DNA of 64,000 bases from Planctomycetota bacterium (GTDB taxonomy: Bacteria > Planctomycetota > UBA1135 > GCA-002686595). The notes below the pieces were generated by a model. The model was not told the origin of the DNA and did not search any database. It worked only from the letters and a program-made list of their open reading frames with translations. The translations under genes and the position numbers were made by a program. The stretch's first letter is position 1, and every line of letters begins with the position of its first letter. Positions 10,704 to 20,388 of the stretch are shown here, piece by piece. The stretch covers positions 496,001 to 560,000 of the forward strand of contig JADJLZ010000005.1 of assembly GCA_016709875.1 (NCBI GenBank), given 5' to 3'.

Positions 10704-11516
10704 TCAGCCGCCGCCCGGCTGGCCGCCGTTGCCCTGCTGGCCGCCCGCGTTGTTCCCGCCGCCCGGGCCGCCGCCCGCGCGACCGCGACGACCGCCGCCG
10801 TTGTTGTTTCCGCCGCCGCCGGGGCCTCCGAAGCCGCCGCGCGCGCCGAACCCGCCCTCTTCCTGGATCTTCGCCGCGAGATCGCTGCCGAAGAGGTTCG
10901 TGAGCTCGGAGTCGCTCCACGTGCGCAGGTCCTGGAAGCTCTGGCGCATCGCCTGGGGGTCACCCGTGCCGTTCTGCATGCCCGTGCGCAGCTCTTCCAT
11001 GCGCAGGCGCTGCGACTCGTAGAAGCCCTCGAGCTGCTTGGTCTGGCCCGCGTCGAGGCCGACCTTCTGCGCCGTGCGCTGCGCGCGCTGCTGGGTCTGC
11101 TGGAGGTCGCGCTGGCGGCGTTCTTCCTCTGCCTTGCGCGCCTGTTCCTCGCGGTCCTGTTCGATGACGGAGAGGATCGCACTCTTGTGCAGCGTCGCGA
11201 AGGCCACCGCGTTCTGGTCCTCGGCCACCTTCTCCGGCTCGGCGGCGGAGGTGCGCGAGTTGCCCGCGCGCAGTTCGGTGACGTCCTGGTGCAGCGCGTC
11301 GAGCGCGCGTTCGAGGCTCTCCACCTTCGCGCTGAGCTCGGCTTCGCTGCCGCTCGGCTTCGAGGGCAGGGCGGTCTGGGGCTTCAGGTCGACCTGCAGG
11401 GCGCTGTCCGAGGAGCTCGCGCTGGGCGACTGGGAAATGCGGAAGGCAAACCAGCCTCCGACGGCTCCGGCACCACAGGCGAGCAGGGCGACGAGGAAAA
11501 TGGGCAGGGGCTTCAT
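10704..11516 (-). CDS. Membrane-anchored coiled-coil protein with Gly/Asn-rich tail
   Basis: I do not recognise this 270-residue protein. Residues 4-24 form one membrane segment (or uncleaved signal), residues about 55-75 and 110-160 are coiled-coil-like (heavy in E, K, R and Q), and residues about 165-215 resemble the helical core of periplasmic LTXXQ/Spy-like proteins (GLDAGQTKQLEGFYESQRLRMEELR). The last 45 residues are almost only G, N, R, Q and P, a disordered tail. GGAGAAC six bases before ATG 11516 supports the start. It lies upstream of psd on the same strand, with the hairpin at 10642-10672 between. A periplasmic, membrane-tethered role is likely; any chaperone or stress function is a guess. 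Confidence 0.65.
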   Translation of the reverse strand: MKPLPIFLVALLACGAGAVGGWFAFRISQSPSASSSDSALQVDLKPQTALPSKPSGSEAELSAKVESLERALDALHQDVTELRAGNSRTSAAEPEKVAEDQNAVAFATLHKSAILSVIEQDREEQARKAEEERRQRDLQQTQQRAQRTAQKVGLDAGQTKQLEGFYESQRLRMEELRTGMQNGTGDPQAMRQSFQDLRTWSDSELTNLFGSDLAAKIQEEGGFGARGGFGGPGGGGNNNGGGRRGRAGGGPGGGNNAGGQQGNGGQPGGG

Positions 11517-11678
11517 GTGCGGTTCTCCAGACCCGGTTCCTCGACCGCCGAGGTGTCCGAGCCCCAGCAGTGTGCCCCGGAACTCTGAAGCTTGCCTCAA
11601 TCCCCCCCAGGCACTTCCCGCTCTCGGGGCCACCCCGGGGTTGTTCCGCCACCGGGGAGGGGGTACACACGCTGCGAG

Positions 11679-12830
<1,152 letters not shown>

Positions 12831-12837
12831 GCGAGGT

Positions 12838-13125
12838 TCAGCGCAGCGGCGAGCGCCCGTCCGCGACGCCGTCCTCGAGGTCGATCTCGCGCAGGCGCTT
12901 CCCGAACTCCTCGTTCGTGCACAGGCCCTTCTCGGTCATCATGCGCCGCATGGTCTTCGTCGCGAGGGCGAGCTCGCCGAGCGCCTGCTCGAGGCGCGCG
13001 ACGTCCACCGAGCCGCCGGAGTTGCGCACCGTGGCGATTTCCGCGCGCGCCTGGCGCGCTTCGTCGCGCGCCTTGTCGATCTGCGTGTGCTGGTAGATAT
13101 CGAAGATCCAGTTGATCAGGCCCAT
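12838..13125 (-). CDS. Small helical protein of unknown function
   Basis: A 95-residue protein that I do not recognise. It opens with a short aromatic segment (MGLINWIFDIY), possibly amphipathic and membrane-touching, followed by charged helices with heptad spacing (residues about 14-70). AAGGATT five bases before the ATG is a good ribosome binding site, which is the main reason to believe the gene. It is convergent with the acyl-CoA dehydrogenase (7 bases apart) and divergent from the ChaN-like gene. Confidence 0.6.
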   Translation of the reverse strand: MGLINWIFDIYQHTQIDKARDEARQARAEIATVRNSGGSVDVARLEQALGELALATKTMRRMMTEKGLCTNEEFGKRLREIDLEDGVADGRSPLR

Positions 13126-13228
13126 GCGAATCCTTGCGTAGCGGGGGAGGGGGACGGGACGTGCGCGGGATGGTACCCAGGATCGGACTCGATATTCGGA
13201 GCGCCTCGGCGCTACCCTCGCCGCTCCC

Positions 13229-15394
13229 ATGAGACGAGAACTCCCGCGTGCGGCCTGCCTGTCCCTGCTCCTTTGCGCCTGCTCGAGCGACGGCGTGACC
13301 CACGCCGGGGTGGCCAAGGCGGTGTCCGCAGCGGAGGAGCACCCCTGGTCCTCGCCCGCGCTGGAGCACTGCGTCTCGGTGCGCGACGGGAGGACTGGGG
13401 CGCGCCTGTCCTTCGAGGAGTTCCTCGACAAGCTCGCGCAGCAGGACGCGGTCTTCCTGGGCGAGACGCACATCGACGAGACCACGCACCGCGTCGAGCT
13501 CGGCGTGTACGAAGGCCTGTGCGCGCGCCGTCCGAAGCAGGTCGTGCTGGCGATGGAGATGTTCGAGCGCGACGAGCAGCCCGCGCTGGATGCCTACCTC
13601 GCGGGGACGCTGGACGAGGCGCAGTTCCGCACGCACGCGCGCCTGTGGGGCAACTACGACACCGCCTACCGGCCGCTGATCGAGTACGCCAAGAGCGGCA
13701 AGCGGCCGGTCGTCGCCTCGAACTTCCCCGCACCGCTGCGGCGCAAGCTCGACCAGGCCGAGGGCAAGCTCGAGGCGCTCTCGGCCGAGGAGCGCGCCTT
13801 GGCGCCGGCGCAGCTGTTCGCGAACACCCCCGCCTACTGGCGCCGCGTCGACAATGCGATCCGCGGCCACGCGGCGATGATGGGGCCCAAGCCGGCGCCC
13901 GATGATCCGCGGCTGACCTCGACGCAGTCGCTGTGGGACAACACGATGGGCGAGTCCTGCGCGCTCGCGCTCGAACGCCACCCCGGCTCGATGGTGCTGC
14001 ACGTGAACGGCGGCTTCCACAGCGAGTACTGGGACGGAACGGCGCGACAATTCAAGCTGCGCGCGCCCAAGGCGCACGTCGCGACGGTGGCGATCACGCC
14101 CGTCACGAGCCCGGAGAGCGTCGAGCTCGGCGGCCTGCCCGAGGCGGACTACATCGTGCTCGCGGAAAAGCGCGCGCAGGACATCGACGAGGGGACCTTC
14201 TCGGTCTTCGTGCAGCGCAAGCTCGAGTACCGGCTCTACGTTCCGCCGCAGGCGAGCGCGGCCTCGCGCGTGCCGCTCTTCGTCTGGCTCGCCGACGACG
14301 GCGAGGTCGCCGCCGATGCGCTCGCGCTGTGGCGCAAGCGCCTGGGCGACTCCGCGGCGATCGCGGTCGTCGAGCCGCCCTACCGCGAGACGCAGGAGGA
14401 TCTGGTCGAGGGCGGGCGCTGGTTCTGGAACGACTCCTTCCGCGACGATGTGGGCCTGCTCGCCGACGGCATCGGCGATGTGTGGGGCTATCTGCTGCGC
14501 CACCAGCCGGTCGACCCCGAGCGCGTCGTGCTCGCGGGCGAGGGCACCGGCGCGACGGTGGTCTGCGTCACGGCGCTGCTCGACGACGCGCTGGCGGTGA
14601 AGGCACTGGGTTTTGCTCCGCGTCAATACTCCGACATCAAGGACCTCTCGCTGCCGCTGCCCGAACTGCGCGGCGACCTGCCGCCGACGAAGAAGTCGCT
14701 GGCGATCTTCGGCGGCGAGGCCGATTCGGGCTGGTGGACGGGGGAGATCGAGGAATACAACGGCGTCGGTTTCCAGAGCCGCTTCGAGCAGGACACGGCC
14801 GACGCCTGGCACGCCGAACTGGAGCAGGAGAACCGCGTGCGCGCCGCGCTGGGCCTCGAGCTGCGCAGCGTGAGCGCCGGGGCGAAAAAGGAGCACGTGA
14901 TCGTCGCCAGCCCGCGCGCGCGCTCGTGGGCGCGGCCGCTCGCGCTCGAGAGGCTCGAGCAGGGCGAACTCGTGGCCTTGCTCGAGCACGCGCCCGAAGG
15001 CGGCGATTCGACCCAGATCGATCTTGCCGCGCACGCCGCGGACTACGCCAGCAAGCTGCAGCTCCCGCGCGCGCCCGGCCCCTTCGGCGGCACGACCGTG
15101 ATCGTGCTGCCCGACGGCATGGATCCGGCCGAGGTCGCGGCCTGGAAGGAGCTCGAGTCCGCGGATCCTCTCGCGCGCACCAGCCGCTTTCACCGCATGG
15201 TGCTCGCGAGCCAGAGCGGCGAGCGTGCACTGCCCGTGGTGCTGGCTGAGCTGCAGACCAAGAAGCGCAAGAACCTCCTGATCCTGCCCGCGCTGTGGTG
15301 CGCCGATGGGGCGATGATGCACGCGCTGCGGGATGCGGCGCGGCCCTTCGAGAACACGCTCACGCTCCACTGGCGGCCGGGCCTGGGCCGCTGA
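13229..15394 (+). CDS. ChaN-like (haem-binding uptake) lipoprotein with extra C-terminal domain
   Basis: A 721-residue lipoprotein with a lipobox-like LLLCAC near residue 14-19. Residues about 60-290 match the ChaN/erythromycin-esterase-like fold: AVFLGETHIDETTH, VVLAMEMFERDEQ, LWGNYDTAYRPLIEYAK, and VLHVNGGFHSEY. Campylobacter ChaN binds haem and is linked to iron uptake. The remaining 400 residues look like one or two alpha/beta domains; VVLAGEGTGATVVC near 435-450 resembles an esterase nucleophile elbow but lacks the GxSxG serine (it is GEGTG), so hydrolase activity is doubtful. No iron-transport genes adjoin, so the iron role is inference. The gene ends nine bases from the convergent secreted-protein gene. 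Confidence 0.75.
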   Translation: MRRELPRAACLSLLLCACSSDGVTHAGVAKAVSAAEEHPWSSPALEHCVSVRDGRTGARLSFEEFLDKLAQQDAVFLGETHIDETTHRVELGVYEGLCARRPKQVVLAMEMFERDEQPALDAYLAGTLDEAQFRTHARLWGNYDTAYRPLIEYAKSGKRPVVASNFPAPLRRKLDQAEGKLEALSAEERALAPAQLFANTPAYWRRVDNAIRGHAAMMGPKPAPDDPRLTSTQSLWDNTMGESCALALERHPGSMVLHVNGGFHSEYWDGTARQFKLRAPKAHVATVAITPVTSPESVELGGLPEADYIVLAEKRAQDIDEGTFSVFVQRKLEYRLYVPPQASAASRVPLFVWLADDGEVAADALALWRKRLGDSAAIAVVEPPYRETQEDLVEGGRWFWNDSFRDDVGLLADGIGDVWGYLLRHQPVDPERVVLAGEGTGATVVCVTALLDDALAVKALGFAPRQYSDIKDLSLPLPELRGDLPPTKKSLAIFGGEADSGWWTGEIEEYNGVGFQSRFEQDTADAWHAELEQENRVRAALGLELRSVSAGAKKEHVIVASPRARSWARPLALERLEQGELVALLEHAPEGGDSTQIDLAAHAADYASKLQLPRAPGPFGGTTVIVLPDGMDPAEVAAWKELESADPLARTSRFHRMVLASQSGERALPVVLAELQTKKRKNLLILPALWCADGAMMHALRDAARPFENTLTLHWRPGLGR

Positions 15395-15403
15395 GCGGAC
15401 GAG

Positions 15404-17098
15404 CTACCAGCCGACCAGCAGCGCGTTCGTGACGTTGTGGTTCTGCCCCGTGGGCGGCGGGCAGAAGCTCGCCAGCGGGTCGCGGTACCAGACCTGGTAG
15501 ACGCGCTGCGCGCCGCTCCCGAGCAGCACGTCGCCGAGCTGCGCCGAGCGCGCGGAGATCGAGAGATCGCCAGGGCCGGGATACTGCGAGGCTCCGCCAG
15601 ACCCCGGCACGACGCCGATGCGCCGCAGCAGGCCGGCGGCGCAGCGGATGCCGTCGCCGAGCTGCGCACCAGGGAACAGGAAGACGTTGCCCTGCAGATA
15701 GATCGCCGTCGCGCTGCCGGGGAAGCCGCTCGCGTGCAGGACGAGCGTGTCGGTGCCCGTGAGTGGATCCGGCAGCGTCGCACCGCTGGGGAAGAGCTGC
15801 GCGCCTGCCGGATTCGCGGAGTTCGCGCAGCCGTTGCCCGCCAGCCCGAAGTTGCCGCAGGGGCAGTTGCCCGCGCTGCCGTCGCCAAAGCAGCTCGGCG
15901 TGCCCGCGCTGCCGGGCACCTGCGCCGCGACGGCCACGCTTGCGCCGCTCTTGAACAGCCCGAGCGTGATCGTCCCGCTCGAGGGCGGCGCGTCGCTGTC
16001 GAGCCGGAAGTTGTAGAGCGTGCCCCAGCGCAGCGCATTGGCGTTGGGATTCGCGGCGAAGCTCTGGGTGCTCCAGGAGAGCCCGCCGGCTGCGAATTGC
16101 GCGGGCCAGTCGCCGCCGTCCTGATTCACGCTCCCGATCCCGTCGCCGTCGCGGTAGGTGACGTCGTGGAAGCCGACCGAGCTCACGCTCGCGCCGGCGG
16201 GCAGCGGCAGCGAGAAGGAGCCCACGCCGTCGTCGGAGTTCAAGTTGTAGAGCGCGTACTCGTAGTGGAAGACACCATTGCCCAGCGGCGTGACGCGCGA
16301 GGCGAGGTACAAGAGACCCTCCGCGGGGATCTGCACGGCCACGAGTTGCACCAGCGTGTCGGCGTCTTGCCAGGCCTGGATCGCGCTCGCCTCGCTCGTG
16401 GTCGATCCCAGCAGCGCGAAGTTCCAGGCGCTGGCGCTGCCCGTGACTGCGATCTCGCGGTAGCTGGCGTTGTTCTGGCCGGTGCCGGCGAGCGCCTCGT
16501 CGGGCGACACCAGCAGCACTTCGCCGAAGTAGCGCGCCGAGTTGGTGCCGCCGGTCGCTTCCAGGTCGGCGACGTCGATCGCGAGCCGCCGCGCGACGCT
16601 CCCTGACCAGCTCGGGTTGGCGGGCGGGTAGGGGAACGAGCCCGTGAACGCATTCACCTGCCAGCGCGGGGAGAGTCCGCTCTGGGAGCCCGAGGAGCTG
16701 GCGGTGTTGACGTCCGAGCAGTGCACGCCGACGTGCGTGCCGTCGGTGGACTGGCAGTCGTTGCAGCAGGTCGAACCGCTGAGCGCGAAGGAGCTGTGGA
16801 AACACCAGCCCACTCCCACCTGCTCGAAGCGCTGCGCGCCGGCGACCGTCTGCAGTCGAAACAGACCGGGCGCGGCGATCGGATGCTGGTTGGTGTTCGC
16901 GCTGCAGTTCGCCCAGAGCGCGCCGACGTTGCAGTACACCTTTCCGAGCGCGAGCGCCTCGAGGTTGCCGCTCGAGCCGTAGTTGGCGACCCCGGAGACG
17001 TCCGCGACGACCAGGTCGGGCCCGCCGGTGCTCTGGCAGGGGGTCTGGGCGAGCGCGGGTGCGCAACCGAAGAGCAAGAACAGGGGCAGGAGGCGCAT
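15404..17098 (-). CDS. Secreted protein with C-terminal CFGDG module
   Basis: A 564-residue protein with a clear signal peptide (MRLLPLFLLFGCAPALAQ, cut after ALAQ). The body, residues about 20-395, has paired cysteines (CQSTGG, CNVG, CSAN, CFHS, CCNDC) and asks to be an extracellular beta-rich fold, which I cannot name. Residues about 402-564 form a module that starts CFGDG and continues with CPCGNFG, GNGCANS, GDGIRC, LGDVLL and VWYRD, ending near the C-terminus. The same module closes the M36 protease at 56156-59677, whose other domains are unrelated. The gene is divergent from glmU, 81 bases away. Confidence 0.75.
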   Translation of the reverse strand: MRLLPLFLLFGCAPALAQTPCQSTGGPDLVVADVSGVANYGSSGNLEALALGKVYCNVGALWANCSANTNQHPIAAPGLFRLQTVAGAQRFEQVGVGWCFHSSFALSGSTCCNDCQSTDGTHVGVHCSDVNTASSSGSQSGLSPRWQVNAFTGSFPYPPANPSWSGSVARRLAIDVADLEATGGTNSARYFGEVLLVSPDEALAGTGQNNASYREIAVTGSASAWNFALLGSTTSEASAIQAWQDADTLVQLVAVQIPAEGLLYLASRVTPLGNGVFHYEYALYNLNSDDGVGSFSLPLPAGASVSSVGFHDVTYRDGDGIGSVNQDGGDWPAQFAAGGLSWSTQSFAANPNANALRWGTLYNFRLDSDAPPSSGTITLGLFKSGASVAVAAQVPGSAGTPSCFGDGSAGNCPCGNFGLAGNGCANSANPAGAQLFPSGATLPDPLTGTDTLVLHASGFPGSATAIYLQGNVFLFPGAQLGDGIRCAAGLLRRIGVVPGSGGASQYPGPGDLSISARSAQLGDVLLGSGAQRVYQVWYRDPLASFCPPPTGQNHNVTNALLVGW

Positions 17099-17125
17099 GG
17101 CCCCATTCTGCCACCTGCCGCGAGG

Positions 17126-17155
17126 TTGACGGCCCGTCGCGCTTCCGTTTCAATC
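17126..17155 (+). promoter_or_regulatory. Possible glmU-prs promoter
   Basis: TTGACG (17126-17131) and TCAATC (17150-17155) are 18 bases apart, 25 bases before the glmU ATG. The -35 is good; the -10 is poor, so this is tentative. Confidence 0.3.
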
Positions 17156-17179
17156 TCTGCCCCTTTTGTCAGGGTCCCC

Positions 17180-18544
17180 ATGCCTCCGCGCCGCCCCCCG
17201 ATCACCGTCGTCATCCTCGCCGCAGGTCTGGGCAAGCGGATGAAGTCCGACCGGCCCAAGGTCCTCGCGCCCCTGTGCGGCCGCCCGATGATCTCGTGGG
17301 TCCTCGATGCCGCTGCGGCGCTCGCGCCCACGCGCATCCTGCTCGTGGTCGGCCACGGCAAGGAACTCGTCGCCGAGGCGCTCACGGCGCAGGGCCAGTC
17401 CAAGGGCGTCACGCTCGTGCACCAGAAGGAGCAGCTCGGCACCGGCCACGCGCTGCAGGTCTGCCGCAAGGAGCTCGGCAAGGATCCCGGCCGCGTGGTC
17501 GTGCTCTACGGCGACATGCCGCTGCTCGGGACCCAGACGCTTCAGGATCTGGTCGCGCTGCAGCGGCGCGCGGCCGAGGGCGGCGCGGCGATCCTGACCG
17601 CCTGCCCCGACAACGCGCGCGGCTTCGGCCGTGTTCTGCGCGGACCGAACGCGCGCGTCGAGCGCATCGTCGAGGAGAAGGACTGCACTCCCGCGCAGAA
17701 GGCGATCGAGGAGGTCAACACCGGCGTCTACGTCTTCGATGGCAAGGCGCTCGTCGACGCGCTGCCGCGCCTCACGAACGACAACGCGCAGAAGGAGTAC
17801 TACCTCACCGACATCGTCGCGCTGATGGCCGCCTCCGAGCTGCCCGTCGTCGCGCACGAGACCGAGGCGCTGGAGGAGATCATCGGCGTCAACAACCTGT
17901 CGCACCTCTCCGAGGCGCGCTGGGCGCTGCAGCAGCGCATCCTCGAGGGCCACCTCCTGAACGGCGTCGGCATCGAGGATCCGGCCACGACGACCATCGA
18001 CCACGGCGTGCAGATCGGCCCGGGCACGCGCATCCTGCCCTGCACGGTGATCCGTTCGGGCGTGAAGATCGGCGCACACTGCGAGGTCGGGCCCTTCACG
18101 CAGCTGCGCACCGGCACCGTGCTCGAGGATGGCGCCGAGATCGGCAACTTCACCGAGTGCAAGAACGCGCGCATCGGCAAGCACACCAAGGCCAAGCATC
18201 TGGCCTACCTCGGCGACGTGACCATCGGCGAGCGCGCCAACGTCGGCGCGGGCACGATCTTCGCGAACTACGACGGCAAGCACAAACACCCCACGCACGT
18301 GGGCGATGGCGCGTTCCTGGGCAGCGGCACCGTGGTCGTCGCGCCCAACACGATCGGCGCGCGCGCGACGACCGGCGCGGGAGCCGTGGTCACGCGCGCG
18401 GCCGGCGTGGGCGCGGGTGAGACCTGGGTCGGCGTGCCCGCTCGCCGCCTCGCGCAGAAGAAAGCGGGCGCGAAGTCCGCGCGTGCGGCACAATCGAAGT
18501 CCCGTCCCAGCCGGCGCGGACGCAAGGAGAAGACCCGAGCATGA
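17180..18544 (+). CDS. glmU: Bifunctional UDP-N-acetylglucosamine pyrophosphorylase / glucosamine-1-phosphate acetyltransferase
   Basis: GlmU acetylates glucosamine-1-phosphate and joins it to UMP, giving UDP-GlcNAc for peptidoglycan and lipid A. The 454 residues show the N-terminal nucleotidyltransferase (LAAGLGKRMKSDRPK near 10-25, LYGDMPLL, NTGVYVFD) and, from about 250, hexapeptide repeats of the left-handed beta helix with NFTECKNARIG and FANYDGKHKH near the acetyl-CoA site. The last 35 residues are a basic K/R/S/A tail not usual in the family. ATG 17180 opens MPPRRPPITVVILAAG, fitting relatives. The stop overlaps the prs start (ATGA), the same glmU-prs order as in Bacillus. Confidence 0.95.
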   Translation: MPPRRPPITVVILAAGLGKRMKSDRPKVLAPLCGRPMISWVLDAAAALAPTRILLVVGHGKELVAEALTAQGQSKGVTLVHQKEQLGTGHALQVCRKELGKDPGRVVVLYGDMPLLGTQTLQDLVALQRRAAEGGAAILTACPDNARGFGRVLRGPNARVERIVEEKDCTPAQKAIEEVNTGVYVFDGKALVDALPRLTNDNAQKEYYLTDIVALMAASELPVVAHETEALEEIIGVNNLSHLSEARWALQQRILEGHLLNGVGIEDPATTTIDHGVQIGPGTRILPCTVIRSGVKIGAHCEVGPFTQLRTGTVLEDGAEIGNFTECKNARIGKHTKAKHLAYLGDVTIGERANVGAGTIFANYDGKHKHPTHVGDGAFLGSGTVVVAPNTIGARATTGAGAVVTRAAGVGAGETWVGVPARRLAQKKAGAKSARAAQSKSRPSRRGRKEKTRA

Positions 18545-19500
18545 CCACCAGCGCCGAGAAGATCACGCTCATCGCCGGCAACGCCCACCGCGACCTCGCG
18601 GGGGCGATCTCGCGCCAGCTCTCGATCCCGCTCGCCTCGGCGCACTTCGGCCGCTTCCCCGACGGCGAGATCGACCTGAAGGTGAACGAGGACATCCGCG
18701 GCACGGACTGCTTCGTGATCCAGCCCACCTGCCCGCCGGTGAACGAGAACATCATCGAGCTCCTGCTGCTGCTCGATTGCCTGAAGCGCGCCAGCGCGGG
18801 CCGCATCACCGCGGTGCTGCCGTACTACGGCTACGCGCGCAAGGACCGCAAGGACGAGGGACGCGTGCCGATCAGCGCCAAGGTCGTGGCCAACACGCTC
18901 ATCGGCTGCGGCGCCGACCGCGTCCTGACGCTCGACATGCACGCGGCTCAGATCCAGGGCTTCTTCGACATCCCGGTCGACCACCTCTACGCCAAGCCGG
19001 TGCTGCTCTCGAAGATCCGCGCGCTCGAGATCGAGAACCCGATGATCGTCAGCCCCGACGTGGGCGGGATCAAGATGGCGCGCGCCTACGCCAAGGGGCT
19101 CGACAACTGCGACCTCGCGATCGTCGACAAGCGCCGCATCTCCGGCTCGCAGGTCGCGGTCGAGCACGTCATCGGCGACGTCGAGGGCCGCAACGTGATC
19201 ATCGTCGACGACATGATCTCGACCGGCGGCTCGATCACCGAGGCGGCGCGCATCGTGCGCTCCCACGGCGCGCGCAAGGTCGTGCTGGCCGTCACGCACG
19301 GCGTACTGGTCGGCGGTGCCGTCGAGAAGATCGACGCCGCGCCGATCGACAAGCTGCTGATCACCGACTCGATCCCGCCGCAGGCGCGCATGCCGCGCTG
19401 CGCGGAGATCGTCTCGATCGCGCCGCTGATCGCGCGTGCGATCGCCAACATCCACCGCAACGAATCGGTCTCGAGCCTTTTCGACGAGTGTCCCGTCTAG
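18541..19500 (+). CDS. prs: Ribose-phosphate pyrophosphokinase (PRPP synthetase)
   Basis: A 319-residue cytoplasmic enzyme that makes PRPP from ribose-5-phosphate and ATP, for nucleotide, histidine and tryptophan synthesis. Visible are the catalytic flexible-loop region (PYYGYARKDRKDEGR), LDMHAAQIQGFFDIPVDH, and the PRPP-binding loop VDDMISTGGS. Length is standard for class I enzymes. Its ATG overlaps the glmU stop by four bases, so it is translationally coupled. Downstream, a hairpin lies before rplY. Confidence 0.97.
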   Translation: MTTSAEKITLIAGNAHRDLAGAISRQLSIPLASAHFGRFPDGEIDLKVNEDIRGTDCFVIQPTCPPVNENIIELLLLLDCLKRASAGRITAVLPYYGYARKDRKDEGRVPISAKVVANTLIGCGADRVLTLDMHAAQIQGFFDIPVDHLYAKPVLLSKIRALEIENPMIVSPDVGGIKMARAYAKGLDNCDLAIVDKRRISGSQVAVEHVIGDVEGRNVIIVDDMISTGGSITEAARIVRSHGARKVVLAVTHGVLVGGAVEKIDAAPIDKLLITDSIPPQARMPRCAEIVSIAPLIARAIANIHRNESVSSLFDECPV

Positions 19501-19512
19501 AAATCCCTGTGT

Positions 19513-19549
19513 AGCCCGCTTTCCGCCCGGCGCACGCCGGGGGTGGGCT
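19513..19549 (+). other. Stem-loop between prs and rplY
   Basis: CCCGGC (19526-19531) pairs with GCCGGG (19536-19541), and the outer AGCCC (19513-19517) pairs with GGGCT (19545-19549). No T-run follows, so a full terminator is unlikely; it may be a leader structure for rplY or an mRNA processing element. Confidence 0.4.
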
Positions 19550-19572
19550 TCGAACCATCCAGGAGTCATGTC

Positions 19573-20241
19573 ATGAGCAAGAGTGAAAACATCAAGGCCC
19601 AGCCGCGCACCAAGCTGGGTTCCCGTTCCGCGCGCAAGCTGCGCAGCGAAGGCCACGTCCCGGCCAGCATGGACGCCGATGCGTCCGCGCCGCACCGCGA
19701 CTTCTCGATCGAGGAGCACCTGTTCCTCGCCACGCGCCGCCGGCACGTGCACCTGTACGACCTCGACTTCTCCGGAAGCGTGGAGAGTGCGGTCGTGCGC
19801 GAGCTGCAGTGGGACGCGCTGGGCGACACGATCGTCCACGTGGACTTCAAGCGCGTCCGCCGCGACGTCGAGACGAGCGCCGACATCGAGCTGGAGTTCG
19901 TCGGCCACCCCAAGGGCGGCATGCTGAACCGCCTCGTGACGCAGTTGCGCGTGCTGTGCCTGCCCTCCGACATCCCCGACCTGATCGAAGTGCCGGTCGG
20001 CGGCCTCGAAACGGGCGGATCGGTGCACGCGAGCGATCTCGTGTTGCCCAAGGGCGTCAAGCTGGGTGTGAGCCCGACGCTGATGGTCTGCAACGTGGTG
20101 CAGCAGAAGATCGAGGTCGCTCCGGCACCCGTCGCCGAAGCCGCCGCGGGTGGAACCGTCGCCGCGACCCCCACGGCCACTCCCGGTGCCCCGGCGCCTG
20201 CCGCCGGCAAGACCCCGCCCGGCGCGGGCGGCAAGTCCTAG
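19573..20241 (+). CDS. rplY: 50S ribosomal protein L25, Ctc/TL5 form
   Basis: L25 binds 5S rRNA in the large subunit; the long form adds a beta-rich C-terminal domain. Residues 1-95 contain the L25 core (QPRTKLGSRSARKLRSEGHVP, ELQWDALGDTIVHVDFKRV), residues about 95-185 the Ctc/TL5 domain. The final 35 residues are a low-complexity A/P/G/T tail. AGGAG at 19561-19565 sits seven bases before ATG 19573, which decides the start over the out-of-frame ATG at 19568. The gene is in the order prs-rplY-pth, common in bacteria. Confidence 0.93.
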   Translation: MSKSENIKAQPRTKLGSRSARKLRSEGHVPASMDADASAPHRDFSIEEHLFLATRRRHVHLYDLDFSGSVESAVVRELQWDALGDTIVHVDFKRVRRDVETSADIELEFVGHPKGGMLNRLVTQLRVLCLPSDIPDLIEVPVGGLETGGSVHASDLVLPKGVKLGVSPTLMVCNVVQQKIEVAPAPVAEAAAGGTVAATPTATPGAPAPAAGKTPPGAGGKS

Positions 20242-20285
20242 GCGCGCGCTCCGCGTGCCTGAAATCCCCCGCCGGGTGCCCGCGC

Positions 20286-20313
20286 TTGCGGTCCGCGCGG
20301 TGGGGGATAGAAT
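20286..20313 (+). promoter_or_regulatory. Candidate promoter for pth-rpsF operon
   Basis: TTGCGG (20286-20291) and TAGAAT (20308-20313) are 16 bases apart in the 147-base gap after rplY. The -10 is close to consensus. It would start transcription about 70 bases before the pth start. Confidence 0.45.
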
Positions 20314-20388
20314 GCTCGGCCCTCGCGGCCGGAGGGAACTCCCGCCGGCCGCCCGGGCATCCCCAAGGGTGCACAGGAGAACGAGTCC

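Noticed and set aside
14500..14560. Esterase active site in the ChaN-like protein
   Set aside because: The elbow-like segment reads GEGTG and lacks the serine nucleophile.
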